A stretch of 25,872 nucleotides of DNA from Eubacterium sp. CAG:252 (GCA_000436535.1 FR886333.1:22654-48525), one strand, 5' to 3'. Numbered from the stretch's first letter, positions 16,374 to 24,300 are shown. Numbers and translations are program-made. Notes: a model not told the origin generated them from the letters alone.

Positions 16374-18170
16374 TCAATCAAAGTTATCTGAGGCATTAAT
16401 AAAATCATAGTCAACAACTAACACATAAAATAACATTCCATAATTCTCGCTGTGTGCCAGTCTGCCATAGTCAAGAACGTTCCTGCATCCACTATTTTTA
16501 ACTGCCAGCCTGTAGCTTACATAAGCATTTATCTGATTGTTTTCAAATGATATCTGTTCCCATATCTTCTTTTCTACTTTATCATAATCGTCAGGATGAA
16601 CAAGACCATTAAAATGTTTTCCTGAAAACTCATAGAAATCATCTAAATCATCACACCCTGTAAGTTTTATCATTTCATTATTAGCATATAATATCTGCTC
16701 ATCGTTCCTGTCTGCCTTATATATAAAAAAAGCTCCCGGAAGATTATTTGATATATCATTCAGTTTAAATCCTAACTGTGAACGGTTGGAATCTGCCCCT
16801 CGATAACTTGCCCTATAAGGAAGACAACCGTGTTTTCCACGCAGCTTGACCTCATATAATGCCATATCCGCATACCTTAACAGTTCTGAACCCTTTTGTG
16901 CATATGTTGGATATTCCACATAACCTAAAGATATACTATATTTATATTCTTTTCCTCCACACTGGAATGTTCTTTTTTTCATTGTGAAATTATCTATCAG
17001 CAGCTTTACTTCATCCTCACCACAATCTCTTAAAAGCACACAGAACTCATCGCCACCATTTCGTCCGACAACAGCATTTTTAGGAAATTCTTTTTTCATA
17101 GACTTAGCAAGCTGTACAAGCACCTGGTCTCCTGTAGCGTGACCATACACATCGTTAATGAACTTAAAATTATCCACATCCAGTAATATACCTATGCACT
17201 TCTTTGATTCATTATTATTTAAATATTTTTCAAGCTGTTCATTAAACCCAATTCTATTAAGTACTCCTGTAAGTCCGTCTGTTAAAGATAACACCTTAAA
17301 CTTTTCTCTTTGCTTCTGCATATTAAGAAATGCAAAAATAAGAACTTCAAGCAGCACAATTATAATAAAACAGCCTATTATAACAAAAATAATTTTGTTA
17401 TCGTTTTTCCAGCCATTTACCGGAGTTACATCAAGCTGCCATGTACAACCACCAAGTTCAAAATTATATGATACCGGCTCATATAGCTCTTGTTTTGAAG
17501 CGTCTATCACTTTATAATCCGATGACAAAGGAGATTCTGTCTTAGATAAAATGTAATTATATCCAAAATCTTCAAGTGCACTTACAGAATCATTAAAAAT
17601 CTCCGGTACTTTGATTATAACTATCGTCAAACCCCAGAAATATGGTTCTCCATCTTCATCATAAAGATAAACCGGATTGCGGATAGCTATTCCAAGGTCT
17701 CCCTGATTAAGCGCAAAAGGTCCCTGCATAACAACTATATCATTATCTATTCCATATCTGACAATAGCTCCACGTTTTTCATCATTAACTAAATCTATCT
17801 TACCTGCTTTATTTCCTTCTTCCGGGTATATGTCAGTAACAACACCGGCTGGAGCCAGCTGAATACTCTGGACATAATCAGCCATCATATCGCTTGCAAC
17901 GTCATTAAACTTGTCAACCTCACCATCCTCACTAATAAGAATTTGTTTTATTGAATTAGTTATTCCAATTCCTGAATTAAGGTCATTTATCATATGATTG
18001 GCATATGTCACAGCATTAAGACTTGCCTTGGTTCTTATCTGCTCATAATCCATTATATTCATTTTCCTGACAACAGCATATAATATGATTATACTGCAAA
18101 CAAACACTGCTAATGGTAATATAAGCAGTTTATACCCAATATGTTTTTTTGCTCTATGTTCCATAATCAT
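16374..18170 (-). CDS. CHASE-GGDEF-PAS membrane diguanylate cyclase
   Basis: Predicted to make cyclic di-GMP in response to an extracellular signal. Order: TM helix (about 12-34); a CHASE-type extracellular sensor (about 60-240, with SIQLAPAGVV and VMQGPF); TM helix (about 259-282); a GGDEF domain starting LTDGLTGVLNR with an intact catalytic GGDEF at 372-376; then a C-terminal PAS-like domain (about 475-590, ending with a VHPDD segment and a PAC-like tail). The allosteric I-site RxxD just before GGDEF is absent (PKNA there), so product inhibition at that site is unlikely. PAS after GGDEF is an uncommon order. Translation may start at Met1 or Met3 (TAAGGA site). It is a single-gene unit with its own promoter. 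Confidence 0.92.
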   Translation of the reverse strand: MIMEHRAKKHIGYKLLILPLAVFVCSIIILYAVVRKMNIMDYEQIRTKASLNAVTYANHMINDLNSGIGITNSIKQILISEDGEVDKFNDVASDMMADYVQSIQLAPAGVVTDIYPEEGNKAGKIDLVNDEKRGAIVRYGIDNDIVVMQGPFALNQGDLGIAIRNPVYLYDEDGEPYFWGLTIVIIKVPEIFNDSVSALEDFGYNYILSKTESPLSSDYKVIDASKQELYEPVSYNFELGGCTWQLDVTPVNGWKNDNKIIFVIIGCFIIIVLLEVLIFAFLNMQKQREKFKVLSLTDGLTGVLNRIGFNEQLEKYLNNNESKKCIGILLDVDNFKFINDVYGHATGDQVLVQLAKSMKKEFPKNAVVGRNGGDEFCVLLRDCGEDEVKLLIDNFTMKKRTFQCGGKEYKYSISLGYVEYPTYAQKGSELLRYADMALYEVKLRGKHGCLPYRASYRGADSNRSQLGFKLNDISNNLPGAFFIYKADRNDEQILYANNEMIKLTGCDDLDDFYEFSGKHFNGLVHPDDYDKVEKKIWEQISFENNQINAYVSYRLAVKNSGCRNVLDYGRLAHSENYGMLFYVLVVDYDFINASDNFD

Positions 18171-18284
18171 CCAATCCTTAAATCAATCTATATTCTAATA
18201 AATCCTCTATCTATTCCCCATATATTAACTTAACCTGATTATATTTAATTTACTCTTTATCTACCCTGCACTCACTAAGTCTGT

Positions 18285-18313
18285 ATTATAGTACATCGCA
18301 AAAATCATAGCAA
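18285..18313 (-). promoter_or_regulatory. Probable promoter of the GGDEF gene
   Basis: Minus strand: TTGCTA (18308-18313), 17 bp, TATAAT (18285-18290). The start codon is about 115 bp downstream. The direct-repeat copy B lies just upstream. Confidence 0.55.
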
Positions 18314-18329
18314 CAAAATTTTTGATTTT

Positions 18330-18614
18330 TTATATATCAGGGAAAATATCCGGAATATGTGATTTTACAGATATTGCGGCAACTAATATTATGTACCATA
18401 CATATAAGTCACTATTATCTCCTGTCTTAGGAGTTGTGGCTTCTGTTGTAGTATTAGTGTCACTTATTGTTGTGCTGCTATCGCTAGAAGATATTATTTC
18501 CACTTCACTCATATCAAGTGTCACAGGTCTTAATCCGTCATTTTCCAATACAGAATTCCCCCTATTCTCGAAAAACTGTATCTTCCTACCCCTCTTAAAA
18601 AAGTCCCAAAACAA
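18330..18614 (-). pseudogene. C-terminal stub of a sortase-anchored surface protein
   Basis: A 94-codon frame in which the second half looks like the end of a cell-wall-anchored protein: a Ser/Thr/Asp-rich stalk, a PKTGD sorting motif (18417-18431), then a hydrophobic stretch (YVWYIILVAAI). The expected basic tail after the membrane stretch is missing. Instead the frame runs into the direct-repeat copy B and stops at 18330. Upstream of about 18540 the sequence does not look coding and ends at the cysK terminator, and there is no ribosome binding site or signal peptide. It is best read as the leftover 3' end of a larger gene whose body was deleted. A small functional peptide is unlikely. Confidence 0.6.
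18343..18377 (-). repeat. Imperfect direct repeat, copy B, upstream of the GGDEF gene
   Basis: Second copy of the 35-bp segment at 16325-16359 (30/35 identical). It overlaps the last codons of the surface-protein stub, encoding its KSHIPDIF tail, and lies about 30 bp upstream of the GGDEF -35 box. Confidence 0.65.
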
Positions 18615-18696
18615 ACATATAATCCTGAAAAAATTTTACATAATACCACTTCCCGTCCTTGACAAAGAACCCAAAAACCAAAAGAACCAGAACAAC

Positions 18697-18752
18697 AAAA
18701 AAGCACCCGCATACAGACCATACTCTTACATACAATCCACACACAGGTGCTT
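18697..18752 (-). terminator. Terminator of cysK with a 23-bp, G-U-rich stem
   Basis: Minus-strand RNA from 18752 to 18701 folds end to end: 23 consecutive pairs around a 6-nt GUAAGA loop, then U6. Ten of the 23 pairs are G-U. The plus strand would have ten A-C mismatches instead, so the element is one-directional and barely visible as a DNA palindrome. It lies about 110 bp past the cysK stop. Confidence 0.85.
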
Positions 18753-18864
18753 ATCACCAAGCCCGATACCAATAATCACATAATAATTACCAGATATCAA
18801 ACTCACTATATTCAATTATTCTATTTACATTCAATCCACTATCTTAATATCTCTCAACCATATC

Positions 18865-19803
18865 TTAGTTATTAGCAAATAAAGCTGTTGATAAATATCT
18901 GTCACCTGAGTCTGGAAGAAGTGCAACGATATTCTTGCCCTTGTTCTCTGGTCTCTTAGCAAGGATAGCTGCTGCCTTTAATGCCGCACCAGAAGAGATA
19001 CCTACAAGGATACCTTCGCTTACTGCAAATGCTCTGCCTTCTTCAAATGCATCATCATTCTCAATAGGAAGTACTTCATCATATACCTTTGTGTTAAGAA
19101 CCTTAGGTACGAAGCCGGCACCGATACCCTGAATTTTGTGGGCACCTGCTGTTCCCTTTGAAAGAACAGGGCTTGTAACTGGCTCTACTGCTACTATCTT
19201 AACATCTGGGTTCTGTGACTTAAGATACTCACCGATACCTGTGATAGTTCCACCTGTACCAACACCTGCTACAAATATATCAACCTTGCCGTCAAGCTGT
19301 TCCCAGATTTCTGGACCTGTTGTAGCCTTGTGTGCTGCTGGGTTAGCTGGATTATCAAACTGACCTAAGATGATTGAACCTTCGATTTCCTTGTTAAGCT
19401 CCTCTGCCTTTGCAATAGCACCCTTCATACCCTTAGCGCCTTCTGTAAGTACAAGCTCTGCACCATAAGCCTTTAAGAGATTTCTTCTTTCTACTGACAT
19501 AGTATCTGGAAGTGTAAGAATAGCTCTGTATCCCTTAGCTGCTGCTATTGAAGCAAGACCGATACCTGTGTTACCACTTGTTGGCTCGATGATTGTAGCT
19601 CCCGGCTTTAAAAGTCCCTTTTCTTCTGCATCGTTAATCATTGCTAATGCAATTCTATCTTTAACTGAACCGGCTGGATTAAGATATTCAAGCTTTGCAA
19701 ATATATTTGCATCTGTAACTCCTGCCTTCTTAGAATAACCATTAAGCTTAAGTAATGGTGTCTTTCCTACTAATTCTGCTGCGCTTTCTACATAATTACT
19801 CAT
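18865..19803 (-). CDS. cysK: Cysteine synthase (O-acetylserine sulfhydrylase)
   Basis: PLP enzyme converting O-acetylserine and sulfide to cysteine in the cytoplasm. Seen: NPAGSVKDR with the Schiff-base Lys48, the substrate loop TSGNTG (about 75-80), the PLP-phosphate loop GVGTGGT (about 178-184), and a C-terminal LLPDSGDRYLS. Length 312 aa is typical of CysK and it lacks the C-terminal CBS domains of cystathionine beta-synthase. AGGAGG lies 9 nt before the ATG. Monocistronic with a perfect promoter and its own terminator. No serine acetyltransferase (cysE) is adjacent. No T-box, SAM or other leader structure was seen in the roughly 65-nt leader. Confidence 0.97.
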   Translation of the reverse strand: MSNYVESAAELVGKTPLLKLNGYSKKAGVTDANIFAKLEYLNPAGSVKDRIALAMINDAEEKGLLKPGATIIEPTSGNTGIGLASIAAAKGYRAILTLPDTMSVERRNLLKAYGAELVLTEGAKGMKGAIAKAEELNKEIEGSIILGQFDNPANPAAHKATTGPEIWEQLDGKVDIFVAGVGTGGTITGIGEYLKSQNPDVKIVAVEPVTSPVLSKGTAGAHKIQGIGAGFVPKVLNTKVYDEVLPIENDDAFEEGRAFAVSEGILVGISSGAALKAAAILAKRPENKGKNIVALLPDSGDRYLSTALFANN

Positions 19804-19877
19804 ATTATTAATCCTCCTATAATCTGTTCCTTTTTGTTATTCCCACAAACCTATATGTTTAATGTGTTTATGATTGA

Positions 19878-19906
19878 ATTATATTCCCTGATGTCTAATC
19901 TGTCAA
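19878..19906 (-). promoter_or_regulatory. Consensus sigma-A promoter for cysK
   Basis: Minus strand: TTGACA (19901-19906), 17 bp, TATAAT (19878-19883). A perfect match to consensus, suggesting strong expression. Confidence 0.85.
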
Positions 19907-19978
19907 CCACTAATTTTAATTTTTTTATAAAAGACCAAACAGCACAAAAAACTTTATCGCCACACTTGACAAAGAACC

Positions 19979-20022
19979 AAAAAAATCCCGTACCATATGC
20001 ATAACGCATATAATACGGGATT
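19979..20022 (-). terminator. Rho-independent terminator of the PHP phosphatase gene
   Basis: Minus-strand stem AATCCCGTA/TACGGGATT (20014-20022 with 19984-19992), with a further inner ATGC-type pairing, then seven U. Starts 14 bp past the stop codon. Confidence 0.9.
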
Positions 20023-20035
20023 GCTCTAATCCTAA

Positions 20036-20776
20036 TCAGCTAAATTTCTCAACAACATCTGCCTTCATAATTCTGTCGGCATATTCAACACCATATTTCT
20101 TTACTATATACTTATAGCACTTCTGCAACTGTGGTGTTCTTGTTGTAGTGTCATGTGCATCCGAAGCTACATAATCCACAACATGGTCTTTTAAAAGTGC
20201 CTTGACACATCTCTGCACGCCCCAGCCATTATCGCCTGTGACAGAAGCTGCATTAATCTGTATATCAGCTCCAAGCTGCTTTAACTCATATATATAATCC
20301 CAGTCCTTGACTGTGCATACATATCTTTCTACGTGTGCAACTATAGGATGATAGCCTGACATAACAACATCAAGCACTGCGCCTCTTACCTTCTCCGCCT
20401 GAACATTAGGCGAGAATTCTATAAGAACTGTGTCAGAGCCGCACATCGTCTTTTCATCAAGCTTATCTAAGTTATCAAGTATCTCTGACCTGTAGTATAT
20501 CTCCCTTCCAAGATATACGCCCATATCAGGAAACTCCCTTTCAGCCGCATCTGCTAATATCTCATAGTGTTCTACAATCTGGCTGTAGTGTGCCATACCT
20601 CTCTTAGGATGAAAATGTGGTGTGAGTATAACATCTCTTGTACCATCCTCATATGCCATTCTTAACATCTCAAGACTTGTATCTATATCCGGCGAACCGT
20701 CATCCACCCCAAAAAGAATGTGGTTATGAATGTCTGTAAAGCCTGTACATATCGCCTCATCTTCAACTTTTTTCAT
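20036..20776 (-). CDS. CpsB/CapC/YwqE-type PHP tyrosine-protein phosphatase
   Basis: Metal-dependent PHP-family phosphatase that dephosphorylates bacterial tyrosine kinases controlling capsule or exopolysaccharide export. PHP motifs in order: DIHNHIL (His17, His19), VDDGSPD, LTPHFHP, GREIYY, HPIVAHVERY, and ASDAHD, which together form the trinuclear metal site. Length 246 aa is typical. It has a perfect promoter 43-50 bp upstream and its own terminator. The usual partners (Wzz/BY-kinase, capsule glycosyltransferases) are not in the window, so it acts on a distant locus or has a different substrate. A phosphoesterase with other specificity cannot be excluded. Confidence 0.88.
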   Translation of the reverse strand: MKKVEDEAICTGFTDIHNHILFGVDDGSPDIDTSLEMLRMAYEDGTRDVILTPHFHPKRGMAHYSQIVEHYEILADAAEREFPDMGVYLGREIYYRSEILDNLDKLDEKTMCGSDTVLIEFSPNVQAEKVRGAVLDVVMSGYHPIVAHVERYVCTVKDWDYIYELKQLGADIQINAASVTGDNGWGVQRCVKALLKDHVVDYVASDAHDTTTRTPQLQKCYKYIVKKYGVEYADRIMKADVVEKFS

Positions 20777-20825
20777 ATTATAATATAACTCTCTTTCTAA
20801 TTAATAATCCGTTCACAATATTTTT

Positions 20826-20854
20826 ATTATAAAAATATCTCTTCTCTTTGTCAA
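20826..20854 (-). promoter_or_regulatory. Consensus sigma-A promoter for the PHP phosphatase gene
   Basis: Minus strand: TTGACA (20849-20854), 17 bp, TATAAT (20826-20831), perfect match. Start of transcription near 20819. Confidence 0.85.
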
Positions 20855-20892
20855 CAAGACTACAATTATTTAAGTTTTATTTTATGATATCA

Positions 20893-20953
20893 GGGTCAAA
20901 AGGTCTAAACCCATATGAGCTTGCTCATATATGGGTGAATGACCTTTTGACCC
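20893..20953. repeat. Long two-part palindrome downstream of the LysR gene
   Basis: Perfect outer 13-bp arms GGGTCAAAAGGTC (20893-20905) and GACCTTTTGACCC (20941-20953). An inner stem ACCCATATGAGC (20909-20920) pairs with GCTCATATATGGGT (20923-20936), with a 2-nt bulge. Weaker pairing extends outside the arms (ATGAT.../...ATCAT). It begins 10 bp after the LysR stop. There is no U-tract, so it is either a non-canonical 3' end or a palindromic repeat element. Confidence 0.75.
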
Positions 20954-20963
20954 CAACATCATC

Positions 20964-21866
20964 TTACAATGCCTTCGATTTAGAGATTTCCTCCAAGTAT
21001 TTCTGTCCTATTGTGCTTATCGTGGCACCCTTTCTTGATATATAACCGATTTCCATCTGTTCGTCAGAGTCAAGCTTTACTGCGCAGTACTTATCACCAT
21101 TAAGCTCCTCACATATGATGCCTGAACACAGTGTATAGCCGTTAAGACCGACCATAAGATTAAGCATTGTCGCCCTGTCATTTGCCTTTATGAGCTGCTT
21201 GTACTCATATGTACTGAGCACCTCTTCTGCATAATAAAAAGAATTATATTCTCCCTGGTCAAACGAAAGACAAGGATAATCCTTTAACTCTTCAAGGCTT
21301 ATACTCTCCTTCTTTGCAAGCGGATGCGTATTGCTCATATACACATATACGTTGCACTCTAACAGTGGATGGAATTCAATCGCACTCTCTGCAAATATCT
21401 TTTCAAGCACTTTCCTGTTAAAGTCATTCAGATACAATATGCCTATTTCACTCTTTCCGTTCCTTACATCCTCTATAACCTCGTGAGTCTTAGTTTCGTG
21501 TACCGCAAACTCATATTCGTCCATACCATACTGCCTGACCAGCTCTACGAACGCATTTACTGCAAATGTATAGTGCTGCATAGACACACTGAACTTTTTC
21601 TTGACATCTGACTTGGAAATGTATCTTGCATCCAGAAGCTCAAACTGTTCCATAACCTGTCTGGCATAGCCTAAGAACTCCTTACCGTCAGGTGTTACTG
21701 CTATACCATTCTGGGAACGTCTGAATATCTGTATTCCAACCTCCTCCTCAAGTGCATGAATAGAGGTTGACAGACTTGGCTGCGATATATACAGCTTCTT
21801 CGCCGCAATATTAAAAGACTCTGACTCCGATACGACAATCGCATATTTTAACTGATTAAGTGTCAT
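20964..21866 (-). CDS. LysR-type transcriptional regulator
   Basis: N-terminal winged helix-turn-helix (about 1-60: FNIAAKKLYISQPSLSTSI then LEEEVGIQIFRRS) and a C-terminal periplasmic-binding-like effector domain (about 90-295). Length 300 aa is standard. It lies 12 bp after the ABC ATPase gene on the same strand, with its own GGGCGGA-like site, so it is probably the third gene of the transporter operon and controls it. LysR regulators are more often divergent from their target. The effector is presumably the transported amino acid or a derivative; CmbR/CysB-like sulfur control is possible but not shown by the sequence. Confidence 0.93.
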   Translation of the reverse strand: MTLNQLKYAIVVSESESFNIAAKKLYISQPSLSTSIHALEEEVGIQIFRRSQNGIAVTPDGKEFLGYARQVMEQFELLDARYISKSDVKKKFSVSMQHYTFAVNAFVELVRQYGMDEYEFAVHETKTHEVIEDVRNGKSEIGILYLNDFNRKVLEKIFAESAIEFHPLLECNVYVYMSNTHPLAKKESISLEELKDYPCLSFDQGEYNSFYYAEEVLSTYEYKQLIKANDRATMLNLMVGLNGYTLCSGIICEELNGDKYCAVKLDSDEQMEIGYISRKGATISTIGQKYLEEISKSKAL

Positions 21867-21878
21867 AATTTCCGCCCT

Positions 21879-22634
21879 TTATGCCATCTTCTGAAGGAAT
21901 GCCTTCGTTCTCTCACTCTTTGGATTGTCTATGACATCCTCCGGCTTTCCCTCTTCAACTATAACTCCGCCATCCATAAATATAACTCTGTCAGCTACAT
22001 TTCTTGCAAATGCAATCTCATGTGTAACTATAACCATTGTCATCTTTTCATCGGCAAGCGCTCTTAAAAGCTTAAGAATACCTGCAGTTATCTCTGGGTC
22101 AAGTGCTGATGTAGGTTCATCAAAAAACAACATCTTAGGATGCATGGCAAGCGCCCTTGCTATCGCTACTCTCTGCTGCTGTCCGCCTGATAACTGACCA
22201 GGATAATTATCCTCTTTATTCTCAAGTCCTACTTTGCTTAAAAGCTCCCTTGCTTCTGCAATAACTTCGTCTTTATTCCTCTTCTGCACATTTACAGGCG
22301 CATCTATGACATTCTTAAGCACCGAAAAATGTGGAAAAAGATTGAAATTCTGAAACACCAGACCAAAGTCGTTTTTTAAGTGGTGAAGCGTATTCTTATC
22401 AACATACTCTGTTGCACCGGATGTATTGAGTGTAGCACTCTCACCACAGTAAGCAAGTGTTCCCTCATCCATTGTTTCAAGAAGTGTAGCACATCTTAAG
22501 AAAGTAGACTTACCAGAACCCGATGGGCCTATGATAGCTACAACCTCTCCCTCTTTAACTTCTATAGATATATCCTTTAACACTTCAAGATTATCAAATG
22601 TTTTCTTAACATGTTTCATTTCAAGTAAATTCAT
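21879..22634 (-). CDS. Polar amino-acid ABC transporter ATPase (GlnQ/HisP type)
   Basis: Energises uptake through the fused binding-protein/permease encoded upstream. Seen: Walker A GPSGSGKST, Q-loop VFQNFNLF, signature LSGGQQQR, Walker B MLFFDEPTSALDPE, H-loop VTHE. I place the start at the ATG at 22632-22634, giving 251 aa. The earlier ATG at 22646 has no ribosome binding site, and its own GGAG sequence forms a well-spaced site (6 nt) for the inner ATG. It follows the permease gene by 34 bp and precedes the LysR gene by 12 bp. Family-typical length. Confidence 0.95.
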   Translation of the reverse strand: MNLLEMKHVKKTFDNLEVLKDISIEVKEGEVVAIIGPSGSGKSTFLRCATLLETMDEGTLAYCGESATLNTSGATEYVDKNTLHHLKNDFGLVFQNFNLFPHFSVLKNVIDAPVNVQKRNKDEVIAEARELLSKVGLENKEDNYPGQLSGGQQQRVAIARALAMHPKMLFFDEPTSALDPEITAGILKLLRALADEKMTMVIVTHEIAFARNVADRVIFMDGGVIVEEGKPEDVIDNPKSERTKAFLQKMA

Positions 22635-22668
22635 AATAATCTCCATTTCTGCACTGCTTATAACTATC

Positions 22669-24195
22669 TTACTTATAATAACGCATTTTCTTTTCTATAG
22701 TTTCCATAACCCATGCAACAACAAAATTAAATATGTAATAGAATACACCCGCTACGAAAAGTGGCATAATACTTGCGTTAGCCGCCGCTATCTGCTTTGC
22801 AAGTGTGAACATTTCTGTGTATGCAAGTGCAAATGCAAGTGATGTATCCTTAACAAGTGTAATCACTTCGTTAGTTACAGATGGAAGGACTATTCTCATC
22901 ATCTGAGGGAATATTATTCTTATAAATGTCTGGCTCTTAGTGTATCCAAGCACAGAGGCCGCTTCATGCTGTCCTATCGGTATCGCCTCTATACCTGACC
23001 TGAATATCTCTGCAAAGTAAGCTGCATAGTTAAGTGAAAATCCTATGATAACCGCATAAAATCTGTAACTATATGATAAAGATATTCCAAATATATAATA
23101 TGGTCCAAAGAATACAACAAGCAGCTGAAGCATAAGAGGAGTTCCTCTCATAATAGATATGTATATCTTTGCTAACCACTGTACAACCTTTATCTTGGAT
23201 ACTCTTATAAACATAAGTAACATACCTAAAGGAAGTGAGAATACTAATGTAAGGAAGAATATTCCAAGTGTTGCTAACATACCGCTTGCAAGCTTGCCTA
23301 CAACATCTGCAAAGTTACTTACGAAGCTTCCTGATGCCTTATCCTCTGTCACATCATTTACCTTATTGTCTGCACTTAAGCATATGCTCTCCTCAAGTCC
23401 CCAGTCCTTTGCGATACTTTCAAATGTTCCGTCAGCAAGCATTTCATAGAGTGTATCCTGAACTGTATCCCTGAGTTCTGTGTTGCCTGTCTTAAAGCCT
23501 ATACCGTACTGTTCCTTTGATACCTGCTCTGATAACATCCTAAACTGGCTGCCCCTCGCTTCAAGCTCATACTTTGCAACACCCATATCCATACAGATAG
23601 CATCCACTGAACCTGACTCAAGGTTCATAAATGCTGCATTGTAATCGCCTACCTGCTGAAGTGATGCGAAGCTCTTAGCAAGTGCAAGATTCTCTTCTGT
23701 TGCATCATCGCCTGTAAATGCTGCAAGTGCTGACGAATCAGCCTGTACAACTACAACTTTTCCTGCCAGGTCTGATAACTGGCTTATAGCTGAACCCGAC
23801 TTAACTATAACTACCTGTGAATTATCTATATAAGGAGTTGTCCACGTATAATCTGACTCTCTTCCATTCATGGTAAAACCATTCCATATACAGTCGATTG
23901 TTCCGGATGCCAGTTCCATATCCTTAGAATCCCAGTCGATAGGCTGTTTTACAAGTTCCCAGCCATTACGTTTACAGACTTCCTCTGCAAGTGAAAGATC
24001 GAAGCCTACATACTCCCCATTATCATCCTTATATCCATAAGGTGGGAATTCCGCATCGAAACCTACTGTAAATGTTGTTATACCACCTGTTTTTTTCTTA
24101 CTGCCGCACGCTGTCAGTGTTCCAGCTATCAGTGAGCACACCAGAAGCACAAGTAACATACGCTTTAGCATCTTATTATTGGTAAAAGTCTTCAT
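22669..24195 (-). CDS. Fused amino-acid substrate-binding lipoprotein / permease
   Basis: Single chain combining binding protein and membrane channel of a polar amino-acid ABC importer, an arrangement known for Firmicute GlnP-type systems. Signal peptide with lipobox LTAC (Cys30). Binding domain about 41-268 (VGFDAEFPPYGY and GFDLSLAEEV; Arg112 is placed to bind the ligand carboxylate). Permease domain about 286-505 with five or so helices and the EAA loop EAASVLGYTKSQTFIRIIFPQ-like segment from Glu411, which contacts the ATPase. One binding domain only. It could be cleaved at Cys30 and lipid-anchored while also spanning the membrane. Substrate unknown (Gln, Cys or other polar amino acid). 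First gene of the operon; GGAG site about 9 nt upstream. Confidence 0.94.
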   Translation of the reverse strand: MKTFTNNKMLKRMLLVLLVCSLIAGTLTACGSKKKTGGITTFTVGFDAEFPPYGYKDDNGEYVGFDLSLAEEVCKRNGWELVKQPIDWDSKDMELASGTIDCIWNGFTMNGRESDYTWTTPYIDNSQVVIVKSGSAISQLSDLAGKVVVVQADSSALAAFTGDDATEENLALAKSFASLQQVGDYNAAFMNLESGSVDAICMDMGVAKYELEARGSQFRMLSEQVSKEQYGIGFKTGNTELRDTVQDTLYEMLADGTFESIAKDWGLEESICLSADNKVNDVTEDKASGSFVSNFADVVGKLASGMLATLGIFFLTLVFSLPLGMLLMFIRVSKIKVVQWLAKIYISIMRGTPLMLQLLVVFFGPYYIFGISLSYSYRFYAVIIGFSLNYAAYFAEIFRSGIEAIPIGQHEAASVLGYTKSQTFIRIIFPQMMRIVLPSVTNEVITLVKDTSLAFALAYTEMFTLAKQIAAANASIMPLFVAGVFYYIFNFVVAWVMETIEKKMRYYK

Positions 24196-24255
24196 TTTCT
24201 AACTCTCCATTTCACTTCACTACCACGTGAATAATTTATAACTTTAACACACTAA

Positions 24256-24284
24256 ATCGTACCCTACTTACTGCCAGATGTCAA
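24256..24284 (-). promoter_or_regulatory. Promoter of the amino-acid ABC transporter operon
   Basis: Minus strand: TTGACA (24279-24284), 17 bp, TACGAT (24256-24261). A CACGTG palindrome lies further downstream in the leader. The promoter sits right after the histidine kinase stop. No terminator separates them, so some readthrough from the kinase gene is possible. Confidence 0.65.
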
Positions 24285-24300
24285 CTCATTTTCCCGAGTT

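Larger units (their letters stand above)
18171..18864. other. 694 bp without an intact gene
   Basis: Contains, from left: the GGDEF promoter region, direct-repeat copy B, the surface-protein stub, the 14-bp CTTGACAAAGAACC (18658-18671) also found past the next terminator at 19965-19978, the cysK terminator, and about 110 bp of AT-rich sequence. Short frames on both strands here show no recognisable domain apart from the stub. Confidence 0.6.

Noticed and set aside
18640..18665. Minus-strand frame reading FVKDGKWYYV, like a cell-wall-binding repeat
   Set aside because: Only about ten residues, quickly hits a stop, and includes the CTTGACAAAGAACC segment that recurs elsewhere; most likely coincidence.
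18530..18772. 80-codon minus-strand ORF between cysK and the surface-protein stub
   Set aside because: Runs straight through the cysK terminator stem; Cys/Val/Gly-rich translation with no domain.
18322..18783. 153-codon plus-strand ORF opposite the surface-protein stub
   Set aside because: Covers the terminator and stub in antisense; low-complexity translation and no ribosome binding site.
22635..22646. Earlier ATG of the ABC ATPase gene as the start
   Set aside because: It has no ribosome binding site, and its own bases form the GGAG site for the ATG at 22634.
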